Shown here one piece after another: positions 35,544 through 44,414 of a stretch of 64,000 nt of DNA. Where the stretch lies: the NCBI RefSeq assembly GCF_003325355.1, contig NZ_CP030850.1, positions 620,001 to 684,000 on the forward strand, in the 5' to 3' direction. A program made the translations under genes and the position numbers. Each line of letters begins with the position of its first letter. The first letter of the stretch is position 1. The notes beneath the pieces were generated by a model that searched no databases, was not told the DNA's origin, and worked only from the letters and a program-made list of their open reading frames with translations. Source of the DNA: Runella rosea (GTDB taxonomy: Bacteria > Bacteroidota > Bacteroidia > Cytophagales > Spirosomataceae).

Positions 35544-37058
35544 TCAGGGAGTATTGATGTGGTTTAATTGTAATACTTCGTGGGTCCATTGGCGGACGCG
35601 ATGCGTAAGTTCGAGGTCATCCGCCAAATGTTTACCATACGACGGAATCATTTCATTGAGTTTTGTGGTCCATGCTTCGGAGGCCATTTGGTCTTTGAAG
35701 CACTTGTGGAGGAGTTCGAGCATAATGCTGACGGAGGTAGAAGCCCCCGGCGATGCGCCCAATAACGCGGCCAGCGTGCCGTCGGCCGAGGCGATGACTT
35801 CGGTGCCAAATTCAAGGACACCGCCCTCTTCTTCGTCTTTTTTAATGACTTGCACGCGTTGCCCCGCCACGGCCAACTCCCAATCACTTTCGGTGGCATT
35901 CGGTATAAATTCGCGCAAAGCCTCGATTTTATCTTCAAAACTCAGCATCACTTGCTCAATCAAATACTTGGTCAACGGCAGGTTATGAATGCCCGCGCTG
36001 AGCATGGGCAAGATGTTGTGGGCGGTGAGCGAAAAGGCCAAGTCAAGAAACGAACCCTGTTTCAAGAATTTCGTTGAAAAACCCGCAAAAGGCCCAAAAA
36101 GAAGCTCTTTTTTGCCATCAATAATTCGCGTATCTAAGTGAGGAACCGACATAGGCGGTGCTCCTACTTTGGCTTTCCCGTAGACTTTGGCGTGATGTTG
36201 GGCGATTAATGCCTCATTTTTACACACCAACCATTGACCACTTACGGGAAATCCGCCATATCCTTCCCCTTCCTGAATGTCCGACTTTTCTAGGAGCCGA
36301 AGCGCACCGCCACCTGCTCCAATAAACACAAATTTGGCCCGTACTGTTTTATTTATATCATTGATTTCGTCTTCTACTTTTACGAACCAATGTCTCATTT
36401 CGTCCTGCTCAAGCGACTTCACTTCGTGATTCAGAAACACTTCAATGGCGTGGCCTTCTTTCAAGTGATTAAACAGACTCCGGGTAAGCTCACCAAAATT
36501 TACATCCGTACCCAACTCAATGCGGGTGGCCGCTATTTTTTCGGATTCGGTGCGGTGTTGCATCACGATGGGCATCCAAGATGCTAGAATTTCAGGTTGG
36601 TCGCTGAATTCCATGCCTTTAAACAAATGACTCGTTTGCAGCGCTTCGTGTCTCTTTCGCAGATAGTCAACATCTTCTTCTCCCCATACAAAACTCATGT
36701 GAGGAATACTGTTGATGAAGGATTTTGGACTACTGAAATAGCCGTGCCCGACCAAATACGACCAAAATTGCTTCGAAACCTCAAAGGATTCAATGATTTT
36801 CAGGGCTTTAGAAATATCAATGCTGCCGTCTTGGCGCTGCGGCGTGTAGTTCAACTCGCACAGCGCCGAGTGGCCCGTTCCTGCATTGTTCCAAGCGTCG
36901 GAGCTTTCGGCCGCTACCCGGTCGAGGCGTTCAAAAATGGCAATTTCCAAGTCGGGTTGCAGTTCCTTCAAAAACACGGCCAAGGTGGCGCTCATGATAC
37001 CCGCCCCAATCAAAACTACATCATAATCTACGGAAGCATTGTTTTCGTGGCTAAGCAT
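35544..37058 (-). CDS. mqo: Malate:quinone oxidoreductase
   Basis: A 504-aa membrane-associated FAD enzyme that oxidises malate to oxaloacetate and passes electrons to quinone. The N-terminal FAD-binding motif is DVVLIGAGIMSATLAVFL. Family blocks follow: SSDAWNNAGTGHSALCELNY, VFIGAGGGALRLLEKS, GGFPVSGQWLVCKN and AALLGASPGASTSVSIMLEL. The length is that of Mqo. It is the upstream gene of a possible two-gene transcript with the outer membrane protein. No malate dehydrogenase gene lies in the window. Confidence 0.96.
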   Translation of the reverse strand: MLSHENNASVDYDVVLIGAGIMSATLAVFLKELQPDLEIAIFERLDRVAAESSDAWNNAGTGHSALCELNYTPQRQDGSIDISKALKIIESFEVSKQFWSYLVGHGYFSSPKSFINSIPHMSFVWGEEDVDYLRKRHEALQTSHLFKGMEFSDQPEILASWMPIVMQHRTESEKIAATRIELGTDVNFGELTRSLFNHLKEGHAIEVFLNHEVKSLEQDEMRHWFVKVEDEINDINKTVRAKFVFIGAGGGALRLLEKSDIQEGEGYGGFPVSGQWLVCKNEALIAQHHAKVYGKAKVGAPPMSVPHLDTRIIDGKKELLFGPFAGFSTKFLKQGSFLDLAFSLTAHNILPMLSAGIHNLPLTKYLIEQVMLSFEDKIEALREFIPNATESDWELAVAGQRVQVIKKDEEEGGVLEFGTEVIASADGTLAALLGASPGASTSVSIMLELLHKCFKDQMASEAWTTKLNEMIPSYGKHLADDLELTHRVRQWTHEVLQLNHINTP

Positions 37059-37214
37059 ACTGTTTGTTTGATTTAGGGTTTAGGGTGTTTTTTATTGAGA
37101 ATGTAATTGGGGGACCGACTATGTTGGAGCATTTATGTTTGCCAGGGAATTTGAATGGTGACTTTTTGGAACAAATGCTGATGTAATAATTTATAAAAGT
37201 TCATTGTTAGCTCT

Positions 37215-37224
37215 GTTGTACAAT
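37215..37224. repeat. tgttgtacaa element, also found at 32396-32405
   Basis: Ten bases identical to a site downstream of the CatB-type gene, followed in both places by a 3-nt gap and ATA-r-CT. It lies downstream of the unknown gene at 37310. The core ttgtacaa is a perfect palindrome. It is short, so chance is possible. Confidence 0.35.
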
Positions 37225-37309
37225 TTATAACTTCGGGCTAGTGCAGAAGCTGTTGTAGCACATAGTTAAAGAGGTGTTATCAGTTTGCCGACAAAACACA
37301 AATGCAATA

Positions 37310-37915
37310 TTAGCGGCTGTTTTTCGTAATCGGAACTTTAAATTTTATCTTCATTGGGGGTGGTACTACATATTTTTCGCTTTCAAAATGAATTATTGTG
37401 TCAAATTGATGTAACCAAAGTTTCTCTTTCTTCTTTACAATCCAATTCTTGAAGTCTATCAAAGCAGATGGAACACTGTCACTATGTACTCTAATAAGTT
37501 TCTTGAGTGTATCTTTTTCAATATAAAACTGAAAATCAATTCCGTCTTGATATTCTTGGTAATAAGCAGTGTCATATTTTGAAAAGGGGATTACGTTTAT
37601 AAAACTATCGAGCTTTGACTTGTCTGATTTTGAAAGTAAAGCATAATATGAGGTGTTGCTTTTGAGACTGTCGGCAAACATAGATGCGAAATGCTGTCTA
37701 ATGAAAACTGTGTCACTTTGCAGAAACTTAATGGAAAAACAGGTTGAAAAAACGTCATTGTAGGAAAAGTCAAATGATTGAAAAGAATTTTGTTTCTTTT
37801 CGATGCCGTTTTTGGAAAAGTTGGTTAACCATTTGATGTCATCATTAACAGCTGCTACTAAGAAAATGTAAACAGCAGCAGCAATAAAGAAAATTATTAA
37901 AAAATTGCGTCGCAT
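37310..37915 (-). CDS. Membrane-anchored protein of unknown function
   Basis: 201 aa from the ATG at 37915 (MRRNFLIIFFIAAAVYIFLV), which gives one N-terminal membrane segment with a short positive leader. A start four codons upstream is equally open. The rest is hydrophilic and Lys/Asp/Ser/Phe-rich, with no recognised domain. The gene is AT-rich compared with mqo and the GT39 gene on its two sides, and stands alone with about 250 nt downstream and about 100 nt upstream, which suggests acquisition. Confidence 0.65.
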   Translation of the reverse strand: MRRNFLIIFFIAAAVYIFLVAAVNDDIKWLTNFSKNGIEKKQNSFQSFDFSYNDVFSTCFSIKFLQSDTVFIRQHFASMFADSLKSNTSYYALLSKSDKSKLDSFINVIPFSKYDTAYYQEYQDGIDFQFYIEKDTLKKLIRVHSDSVPSALIDFKNWIVKKKEKLWLHQFDTIIHFESEKYVVPPPMKIKFKVPITKNSR

Positions 37916-37974
37916 GTCAAAGAGCATAAAAGGTTGTTTCCATAAAATAGCTGTTAACTCTACGCCTCTTCCTT

Positions 37975-38043
37975 CTTACTTCCGTTGCTGCAACTGCCTT
38001 ACTTCCGTTGCTGCAACTGCCTTACTTCCGTTGCTGCAACTGC
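37975..38043. repeat. Three perfect 23-bp tandem copies at the 3' end of the GT39-TPR gene
   Basis: Unit cttacttccgttgctgcaac plus tgc, repeated at 37975, 37998 and 38021 without a mismatch. The copy at 38021 encodes the last six residues and stop codon of the GT39-TPR gene; the other two lie just beyond the stop. Each unit contains the same stop codon, so added copies leave the protein unchanged. Confidence 0.95.
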
Positions 38044-40145
38044 GCCCGTATCTGGTTGGCGCTGGCCATATCTCCTTTTCGTTCGTAGGCGAGGGCCAAA
38101 TATTGGGCGGCGTCGCGGTTGGTGGGGTCTTGGGACAGCACTTCTCCGAGCATGAAAATGGCGTTTTCGATTTGGTTTACGTTGATGTAGGCAATCGCCA
38201 TGGTCGTCATGGCACCCAAATAGTCAGGGAATATTTCCAAGGCTTTCTGGCATTCCTGCAAGGCTTCGTTGAATCGGCCCACGTTGATGTAGGCGTTGGC
38301 CAAATATAGTTTCACAACTTCATTGTTGGGGTCTAATTGTTTTGCCCTTTCCAGATACGGAATGGATTCCTCAATTTTTCCTTGTTTGATAAAGTTGATT
38401 CCGATGAAATCGTCTTTGGAAATGCGTTTTACAATAACCCCAATCGGTGCACCATTGACCTCTATTTTGTGGATGGTACCCGCTGGTGGAAATACGTTAG
38501 GGTTACGGAAATGGCTGGGTGTCAGGTGACCCGTTAAAAATACGGCATAATCCCAATCGTGCTCAGAGCGCTGATAATAGCGCCGATAGGCCATCTTGAG
38601 TTTAGGATAATCCGTGAAATAATCCTTGAGCGGTACGAAATAATCGCTCGCAATGATGACGCTGTCTTTCTCAATATTTGGAATGTTTTTCTTCATCCAA
38701 TCGGCGATTTCACGCGTACTTGCGCCAAAGTAATCGGTTTCATACTTGCCAAAAGCACCTTTCACCCCGCCCGTCAATTCGTTGTAATAGGTGTATTGGT
38801 AAGGGTGATTTTTGACCATGAACCACAATGGCAGCGCCACCAAAACGGCCACAATCCCCAAAAATACTTTTTGTCCAATCCCCGAAAAACGACGCAGCAG
38901 GTACTCAACTCCTACGGCCGACAGAACCACCAACGGCGGGTAAATAAAGGTAGTATGACGCCAGCCGTTGTAAAAAGCGGAGTTTTTGGAAATACCGTAG
39001 ATAAGCGGAAAAAGGGCCACAAAAAGCACCATCAACAGATAGCGGCGATTGAAATGCTTACGAACAAACGGAAATATCAATACAAATATCAGCAGCCCAA
39101 GCAAGAAATACAGTGGAGTAGAAACCAACATGTACTTGGGCACGTAATACCACGGCAATGACGTAGAATAAATCTTGGTGCCGTCGAAAAGCGTTTTGAT
39201 ACTTATCGGAAAATTGGTGAGGGTTTGGAGCGCCACCAACGGATTTTTGAGGGGATTTGCCAATGCAAAGGGCCAAAATGCAATGCCCAATGCGTAGCCG
39301 CCCACCGTAGCTACGGTGGTTTTAAGGGCCACATCGCGAATGAGGAGCTTATCGCTGAAAATGGTTTTTCTCAGGCCGTTCCGAATAAACACCTCCATCA
39401 ACACAAAAAAAGGAACATAGCCTACCAATGCCAAGCCCGGCGCACGACTCCCCAACCCGATGCCGATACCTACAATCAAGAGCAGCGTAGAGCGCCACGA
39501 AGGACGGGGTAACTCCTGCAAGAACTTGATGAGAAAGCAAATGGTTACGATATAACCCGCCGCAAACGTAATGTCTTTGGGGTTGTTCATGGAATCACCA
39601 AAAATGCGCGGAGAGAACAGCGCAAACAACAGGGCAATCAAACCCACGCGCCAGTTGCCGCCTACGAGGCGTCCAGTAAGCCCACTGAAGACGATAATGA
39701 GAACCCCCATCAGCGAAAGCATAATATGCCGGATGGTGTAGGGGTCGGCGCCCGTTGTGCGGTAAATAGCGGCCGAAATAAGGTCGAGCGTGGGTCCGTA
39801 GCAATACATGACTTCTCCGCCGCGCGGCGCGTACGAAAGGGCTTCTTTTTTTTCGCCGAGACTGGTAAAATAATCAAGGCATAATTCTCCGTAGGCTTTA
39901 TTTCCCCATTCATCGGCCGTGATTCCGTACTGTGTACTCAAGAGCGGCATCCCAATCAGTAAAGCCAGTGCCATTCCCCAAAATATTTTACGAAATAACC
40001 CATCGTTCACTGGAGGCGTTTGGGGAACGGGAGGGAGGTCTAAGGAGGGTTTAAATACAGAAGGAGAAGGGGGTATTTCACCTGCAATGTTCTGTTTATG
40101 AGGTGGTTTTGGGGGAGGCGTAGTTCCTTTTTTAGCTTTAGACAT
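38022..40145 (-). CDS. GT39-type membrane glycosyltransferase with C-terminal TPR repeats
   Basis: 707 aa from the ATG at 40145 (MSKAKKGTTPPPKPP). A Pro/Lys-rich cytosolic N-terminus precedes about 11 hydrophobic segments of the PMT/ArnT (GT39) type, with the family motif region EWGNKAYGELCLDYF near the N-terminus and YNELTGGVKGAFG in the lumenal loops. About 120 C-terminal residues form TPR-like repeats (SIPYLERAKQLDPNNEVVKL, FNEALQECQKALEIFPDYLG, NAIFMLGEVLSQDPTNRDAA). Such enzymes transfer sugars from polyprenyl carriers to lipids or proteins; acceptor unknown. The TPRs may bind a protein partner. A 23-bp triplication marks the 3' end. Confidence 0.8.
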   Translation of the reverse strand: MSKAKKGTTPPPKPPHKQNIAGEIPPSPSVFKPSLDLPPVPQTPPVNDGLFRKIFWGMALALLIGMPLLSTQYGITADEWGNKAYGELCLDYFTSLGEKKEALSYAPRGGEVMYCYGPTLDLISAAIYRTTGADPYTIRHIMLSLMGVLIIVFSGLTGRLVGGNWRVGLIALLFALFSPRIFGDSMNNPKDITFAAGYIVTICFLIKFLQELPRPSWRSTLLLIVGIGIGLGSRAPGLALVGYVPFFVLMEVFIRNGLRKTIFSDKLLIRDVALKTTVATVGGYALGIAFWPFALANPLKNPLVALQTLTNFPISIKTLFDGTKIYSTSLPWYYVPKYMLVSTPLYFLLGLLIFVLIFPFVRKHFNRRYLLMVLFVALFPLIYGISKNSAFYNGWRHTTFIYPPLVVLSAVGVEYLLRRFSGIGQKVFLGIVAVLVALPLWFMVKNHPYQYTYYNELTGGVKGAFGKYETDYFGASTREIADWMKKNIPNIEKDSVIIASDYFVPLKDYFTDYPKLKMAYRRYYQRSEHDWDYAVFLTGHLTPSHFRNPNVFPPAGTIHKIEVNGAPIGVIVKRISKDDFIGINFIKQGKIEESIPYLERAKQLDPNNEVVKLYLANAYINVGRFNEALQECQKALEIFPDYLGAMTTMAIAYINVNQIENAIFMLGEVLSQDPTNRDAAQYLALAYERKGDMASANQIRAQLQQRK

Positions 40146-40202
40146 CTTTACCGTTATTGAATAACATTCCAAAATAAAGCGATATACCCAAATTCACCAA
40201 AA

Positions 40203-40233
40203 CTGTGCCAAAATTTAAAAACGTGTATCTTTG
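40203..40233 (+). promoter_or_regulatory. Probable promoter of the TPR protein gene
   Basis: A TATCTTTG box at 40226-40233 matches the Bacteroidota -7 consensus TAnnTTTG. The matching -33 triplet is weak (ctg at 40203-40205, spacing 20). Transcription would start near 40240, leaving about 30 nt before the TTG start codon of the TPR gene. Confidence 0.55.
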
Positions 40234-40268
40234 CAGCGCTGTTTACAAAAGGCCATAACTATACGACT

Positions 40269-40964
40269 TTGCTGCCATCGGTTTTGATATATATTCTTCT
40301 CTGGATTTGGGATAACCGGTCGTTTGATACCATCTCACGAAGCAATCGGGCCAAACTTGAAGCCCAGGAAGCATACATGGAAGCTGACTTTAAGAAGGCG
40401 ATGGAAGCGTATCGAAATGTGTCGAGCAATTCCCTGTTTACCGAACCCGCGGCGCGGTTTAATTTAGCTCATTCGTATTTTCAGTTAAAACAATTGCAAA
40501 ATGCGCGCCGCTATTATAAACGATTAACGCTATTGGATGACGCTTGGTTGGCCTCGCGGGCTTATTCCCAATTGGGGGTCATTGAGGCCGTCGATAAAGA
40601 TACCTTAGAAGCGCTACGGTATTTTAAAGAAGGGATGCGTAAAAATCCTGAGAATCAGATTGCGCGTTTTAATTACGAATTTTTGAAAAAACGATACAGC
40701 GGTAAAGTCGAAGCCGAGCCGCTGAAACCCAACGTTCAGAAAAAAGAGCAGACTGCTCAAGCGCCTCCTCCTCCTAACGTAGGGCAGGAAGTCTTGAAAA
40801 CGGAAGAAAAAAAGGATTTGCTGACGCAGTTGCAAAACATGAAAATGAGCGAAGCGCAGGCAATGATGATATTGGATGCCCTCAAAGCCTCCGAAATTCA
40901 ATATTTACAACAACAAAAACACCCTTCCCGCAAGCCTAACGACAACAGCAAAGGGAAATGGTGA
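40269..40964 (+). CDS. Membrane-anchored TPR protein
   Basis: A 231-aa TPR protein with an N-terminal hydrophobic helix (LPSVLIYILLWIWDN) and repeats at about 30-150 (AQEAYMEADFKKAMEAYRNV, ARFNLAHSYFQLKQLQNARR, EALRYFKEGMRKNPENQ), then a Lys/Gln/Pro-rich tail. The frame has no ATG near the promoter, so I use the TTG at 40269; the next ATG would cut off the membrane segment. It resembles the TPR part of BatC/BatE-type proteins, which can work with BatA/BatB proteins, but no such genes are adjacent. It is divergent from the GT39-TPR gene and ends 45 nt before purC. Confidence 0.75.
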   Translation: MLPSVLIYILLWIWDNRSFDTISRSNRAKLEAQEAYMEADFKKAMEAYRNVSSNSLFTEPAARFNLAHSYFQLKQLQNARRYYKRLTLLDDAWLASRAYSQLGVIEAVDKDTLEALRYFKEGMRKNPENQIARFNYEFLKKRYSGKVEAEPLKPNVQKKEQTAQAPPPPNVGQEVLKTEEKKDLLTQLQNMKMSEAQAMMILDALKASEIQYLQQQKHPSRKPNDNSKGKW

Positions 40965-41009
40965 CCGCAGACAAACGAATTTATCCATCAAAAAAGTAAC
41001 TATTCAACG

Positions 41010-41951
41010 GTGCAAACACTTACCCAAACTAATTTTAACTTTCCTGGCCAAACGAGTTTCTACCGTGGCAAGGTCCGCGATGTGTACAGTTTCGAAAAAG
41101 TAGTGGCCATGGTTGCCAGTGACAGAATCTCGGCCTTTGATGTGATTTTGCCGCGGGCTATTCCGTTTAAAGGTCAGGTGCTCAATCAAATAGCTGCCCA
41201 CTTTCTAACCGCAACCGCTGATATAGTGCCCAATTGGTTGCTTGAAGTGCCCGACCCGAACGTAAGTATTGGAAAAAAATGTGAAACCTACCCCGTCGAA
41301 ATGGTAGTACGCGGCTACTTGGCGGGCCACGCCGCGCGTGAATATAAGGCGGGCAAACGCAGCGTTTGCGGAGTGACCTTACCTGAAGGGTTGAAAGAAA
41401 ACGACAAACTGCCTACGCCCATCATTACCCCCACGACCAAAGCCCACGAAGGCCACGACGAGGATATTTCGCGCGAGCAGATTTTGGCGCGTGGAATTGT
41501 GTCGGAAGCGGAATATAGCCAATTGGAGCAGTACGCATTGGCTCTTTTTGCCCGTGGTACCCAAATGGCGGCCGAACAAGGGCTGATTCTGGTGGATACC
41601 AAGTATGAATTTGGCCATGACGAAGGCAAAATTTACCTGATTGATGAAATCCATACGCCCGATTCTTCTCGGTATTTTTATGCAGATGTCTACGACGAAA
41701 ACCAACGTAATGGATTGCCGCAGAAGCAATTATCAAAGGAGTTTGTGCGCGAGTGGCTGATTGCAAACGGTTTCCAGGGCAAAGAAGGACAAATCATCCC
41801 TGAGATGTCGGATGAATGGGTGGAACAAATCTCGGCACGCTACATAGAATTGTTTGAAAAAGTTACTGGTAAAACCTTTGTCAAAGCCAATACGGAAGAT
41901 ATTTTGGGCAGAATTGAAGAAAATGTGCTCCGTTCATTAACTTCGCACTAA
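41010..41951 (+). CDS. purC: Phosphoribosylaminoimidazole-succinocarboxamide synthase
   Basis: A 313-aa cytosolic enzyme of purine synthesis that joins CAIR and aspartate using ATP to give SAICAR. The start is a GTG ([20 protein letters not shown]). SAICAR synthetase motifs are visible: [53 protein letters not shown] and QFGHDEGK-like [10 protein letters not shown]. Length and order match the large-type PurC. It is followed by a STAS gene after 96 nt. Confidence 0.96.
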   Translation: MQTLTQTNFNFPGQTSFYRGKVRDVYSFEKVVAMVASDRISAFDVILPRAIPFKGQVLNQIAAHFLTATADIVPNWLLEVPDPNVSIGKKCETYPVEMVVRGYLAGHAAREYKAGKRSVCGVTLPEGLKENDKLPTPIITPTTKAHEGHDEDISREQILARGIVSEAEYSQLEQYALALFARGTQMAAEQGLILVDTKYEFGHDEGKIYLIDEIHTPDSSRYFYADVYDENQRNGLPQKQLSKEFVREWLIANGFQGKEGQIIPEMSDEWVEQISARYIELFEKVTGKTFVKANTEDILGRIEENVLRSLTSH

Positions 41952-42047
41952 TATTTAGAATTCGTTGATTGTTAACCGTTAATTATTACCTGCGTTCCTG
42001 AACCACCTAATCTTTAACTTTTAACCATTGACCATTAGACCACATCT

Positions 42048-42476
42048 ATGAACCACCTCATTCAAAAACATGAGCAATACGCCCTCATCAACGTTAAAGA
42101 AAATGACTTTGGGGGAGAATTTGCCACTGATTTAGAAACCATCTCCCGCGATTTGTTTCGAGAAGGGTTTCACAACTTGATTGTTGATTTTACGCCAACC
42201 AACACCATTGATTCAGCGGGTATCAGCATCCTGAAAAAAATTAATATGCTTTGCTCACGTGAGCTTGGGCTGATGGTCTTGGTATCAGACAACGATGACT
42301 TTGTTGATCAATTGATTGACGGTAAAATTCGTGACGTTACCATTTTGCCAACCGTTGAAGAAGGGATTGACGCGGTTTTTATGAATGACTTGGAAAATGA
42401 ATTCGGCGCTGAAAGCGACGACTTCGACGATGAAGATTTCGGCGAAGATGGCTTTACTAAGAGCGAACAACCCTGA
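42048..42476 (+). CDS. STAS-domain anti-anti-sigma-like protein
   Basis: 142 aa. The STAS domain (about 10-110) keeps the Ser of SpoIIAA-type proteins in NTIDSAGISILKKI, so phosphorylation by a partner kinase is possible. The C-terminal 35 residues are strongly acidic (AESDDFDDEDFGEDGF). The stop codon overlaps the rnz start by one base (tgATGa), giving translational coupling. No anti-sigma kinase is present nearby. Bacteroidota keep this STAS-rnz pair often, I believe, but the link between the two functions is unknown. Confidence 0.88.
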   Translation: MNHLIQKHEQYALINVKENDFGGEFATDLETISRDLFREGFHNLIVDFTPTNTIDSAGISILKKINMLCSRELGLMVLVSDNDDFVDQLIDGKIRDVTILPTVEEGIDAVFMNDLENEFGAESDDFDDEDFGEDGFTKSEQP

Positions 42477-43396
42477 TGCATTTTTCGGTGATGATTTTGG
42501 GGGCAGGGTCGGCCAAGCCCGTAGCAAATAAGTATCCCTCGGCGCAGTTACTCACGTACGATAACGAATGTTTTCTGATTGACTGCGGCGAGGGCACGCA
42601 ATACCGTCTGCTCGAACATAAAATTCGGCCAGGTCGATTGCGGGGTGTATTTATCAGTCACCTTCATGGCGACCATTATTTTGGACTCATTGGCCTACTC
42701 TCCAGCCTCAATTTGGGTGGGCGGACCGAGGAGTTTTTCTTGGTGGGGCCGCGTGGTTTGGATGAAATCATCACCATGCATTTCAAATACTCTCAAACCC
42801 CACTGCATTTTCCGATTAATTATACCATTACCGATACAGAGTCGAGTTATCAGGTCTTTGAAAATCAGAGTTTTACGGTGACTACCATTCCCCTCGACCA
42901 CCGTATTCCCTGCGCTGGCTATCTTTTTCGAGAAAAACCCCAAAAGCGTAAACTCATCAAAGAAAAATTGTTTGAAGATATTCCCCATGAGTACCTTCGA
43001 AAACTAAAAAACGGCGAAGACGTTGTCGACGAAGCAGGTAATATACTCTTTAAGTGTCTCGAATTTACGATTCCTGCGCCTCCTCCCCGGAGTTACGCCT
43101 ACTGTTCAGACACCCGCTATAATGAAAGCATCATTGAGGTAATTCAGGGCGCGGATTTGCTTTACCACGAAGCCACTTTTCGGGATGAATTGGAGCTACA
43201 GGCCTTTGAACGCTATCATGCAACGGCCAAACAAGCTGGAATCATCGCGGCCAAAAGTCACGTCAAAAAATTATTGATTGGTCATTTTTCTTCTCGTTAC
43301 AAGGAGTTCAGCGGGTTTCTAGAAGATGCACAATCCGTTTTTCAGGCTACCGAAATTGCCGAAGAAGGCAAAGTGTTTGCGATTGAGTATTCCTGA
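42476..43396 (+). CDS. rnz: Ribonuclease Z
   Basis: A 306-aa metallo-beta-lactamase-fold endonuclease that trims tRNA 3' ends. Metal motifs: HxHxDH in FISHLHGDHYFG, the downstream His in TTIPLDHRIPCAGY, Asp in YAYCSDTRY and the last His in LLIGHFSSRY. The length is typical of the short RNase Z (ElaC) form. Translation is coupled to the STAS gene by a one-base overlap. Confidence 0.95.
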   Translation: MHFSVMILGAGSAKPVANKYPSAQLLTYDNECFLIDCGEGTQYRLLEHKIRPGRLRGVFISHLHGDHYFGLIGLLSSLNLGGRTEEFFLVGPRGLDEIITMHFKYSQTPLHFPINYTITDTESSYQVFENQSFTVTTIPLDHRIPCAGYLFREKPQKRKLIKEKLFEDIPHEYLRKLKNGEDVVDEAGNILFKCLEFTIPAPPPRSYAYCSDTRYNESIIEVIQGADLLYHEATFRDELELQAFERYHATAKQAGIIAAKSHVKKLLIGHFSSRYKEFSGFLEDAQSVFQATEIAEEGKVFAIEYS

Positions 43397-43638
43397 CGTT
43401 ACTGAGGTTTTATGAAACCGAAAAAAATGTAGCTTCTTAAAATTAGGTATTCTGAAAGCCTATTTGTGCATTACATATATTATCTGAATCACATCAAGAC
43501 CCTTTCTTGTTTACAAGAACTACCTGATTTCTCAGTCTGGTGGTGCGGTCGGGACAATTTACTCCAGTTCGATCCTGTTTGCTTTTCTGCATTAACCATC
43601 TTGGGTAATTATCCCGCTCCGCCTAGACCAACAACTAA

Positions 43639-44160
43639 TTAGCGTACTTGGCCTCTGATTTCTCCTCCTGGAAATTTGTCGGAGTGCACATTAACATACA
43701 CCCCCTGCGCTTCCATCGCATCAATTAAATCCGACAAGGGTTTGCCCAATAAGGCTCCCTTCAGTGAAGCGCTCGTAATAGTGCCTTCAGCAATAACGCC
43801 CTGTGGACTGGGTTCGGTGCGACCGACCAAATCGACGACAACACCTCCATTGGCACCCTTGGCACCCAAATGCAGGTGGCCGAAGCGAACGGACTCGATG
43901 TTGGCTACAATGAGCTTATAGGTTAGGGCTGTGCCGTCCTTGCTCAATTTAAACGTTGCCTGACCGGTGGCATTGGTGACGACGGGCACAGGTACTTCCT
44001 CGTCCCCCGTCAGGTGGGCCGTAAAGTTGCCGTTGGCCTTTCTAGCACCAGCCTCTCGGTTGTTACTCGCCCCCGAAATTGATTCGATGGACTCCTTTTG
44101 ACAGCCGTTCAACATTAGCCCAACGGCCAATAAAGCACAAATACCGATTGAATTTTTCAT
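43639..44160 (-). CDS. CHRD-domain lipoprotein
   Basis: A 173-aa lipoprotein: signal peptide MKNSIGICALLAVGLMLNGC with lipobox LNGC. The CHRD domain runs about 45-170 (FTAHLTGDEEVPVPVVTNAT, FGHLHLGAKGANGGVVVDLV, VYVNVHSDKFPGGEIRGQVR). CHRD occurs in bacterial surface proteins and in animal chordin; its role in bacteria is not established. It is monocistronic, convergent with rnz. The 240-nt gap to rnz shows no clear gene or structure. Confidence 0.9.
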   Translation of the reverse strand: MKNSIGICALLAVGLMLNGCQKESIESISGASNNREAGARKANGNFTAHLTGDEEVPVPVVTNATGQATFKLSKDGTALTYKLIVANIESVRFGHLHLGAKGANGGVVVDLVGRTEPSPQGVIAEGTITSASLKGALLGKPLSDLIDAMEAQGVYVNVHSDKFPGGEIRGQVR

Positions 44161-44280
44161 GAGAAAATGGATTAAGATTTAGTTACTCATTAGTAAGTAA
44201 CGACTACCTAACTTTACGTTCTTCTATAATGTTTTGATTGGAAGCCCTTTAAAATCAAAAAAAATCCTCAAAAAAGCATA

Positions 44281-44310
44281 AATTTTGTAGTGCAGATTTG
44301 CACCAAAATT
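44281..44310. terminator. Hairpin, possible terminator for the gene at 44415
   Basis: Arms aattttg..gtgca and tgcac.caaaatt with a 4-nt loop. On the minus strand it is followed by tatgctttttt, which fits a terminator for the minus-strand unknown gene ending at 44415. Confidence 0.5.
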
Positions 44311-44414
44311 GGCAATGTCAGACCTTCAGTACAGTAAATTTTGCTGTTAAAATTCGGTTGACCGTGGTATTTGGGAATGCAGTTTCCAAACGGAAGCCAT
44401 TTTGGAAATTAGGC

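Noticed and set aside
37975-38043. Possible CRISPR array
   Set aside because: The three 23-bp units are directly adjacent with no spacers and overlap the end of a gene; it is a tandem duplication. No cas genes are present.
41952-42047. Repeat or regulatory array in the aaccatt/gaccatt-rich stretch before the STAS gene
   Set aside because: The short words repeat only loosely, as in low-complexity leaders common in this type of genome, and no defined unit can be fixed.
43397-43638. Small RNA or tRNA gene between rnz and the CHRD gene
   Set aside because: No cloverleaf, conserved tRNA T-loop or strong hairpin with T tract could be found by eye.
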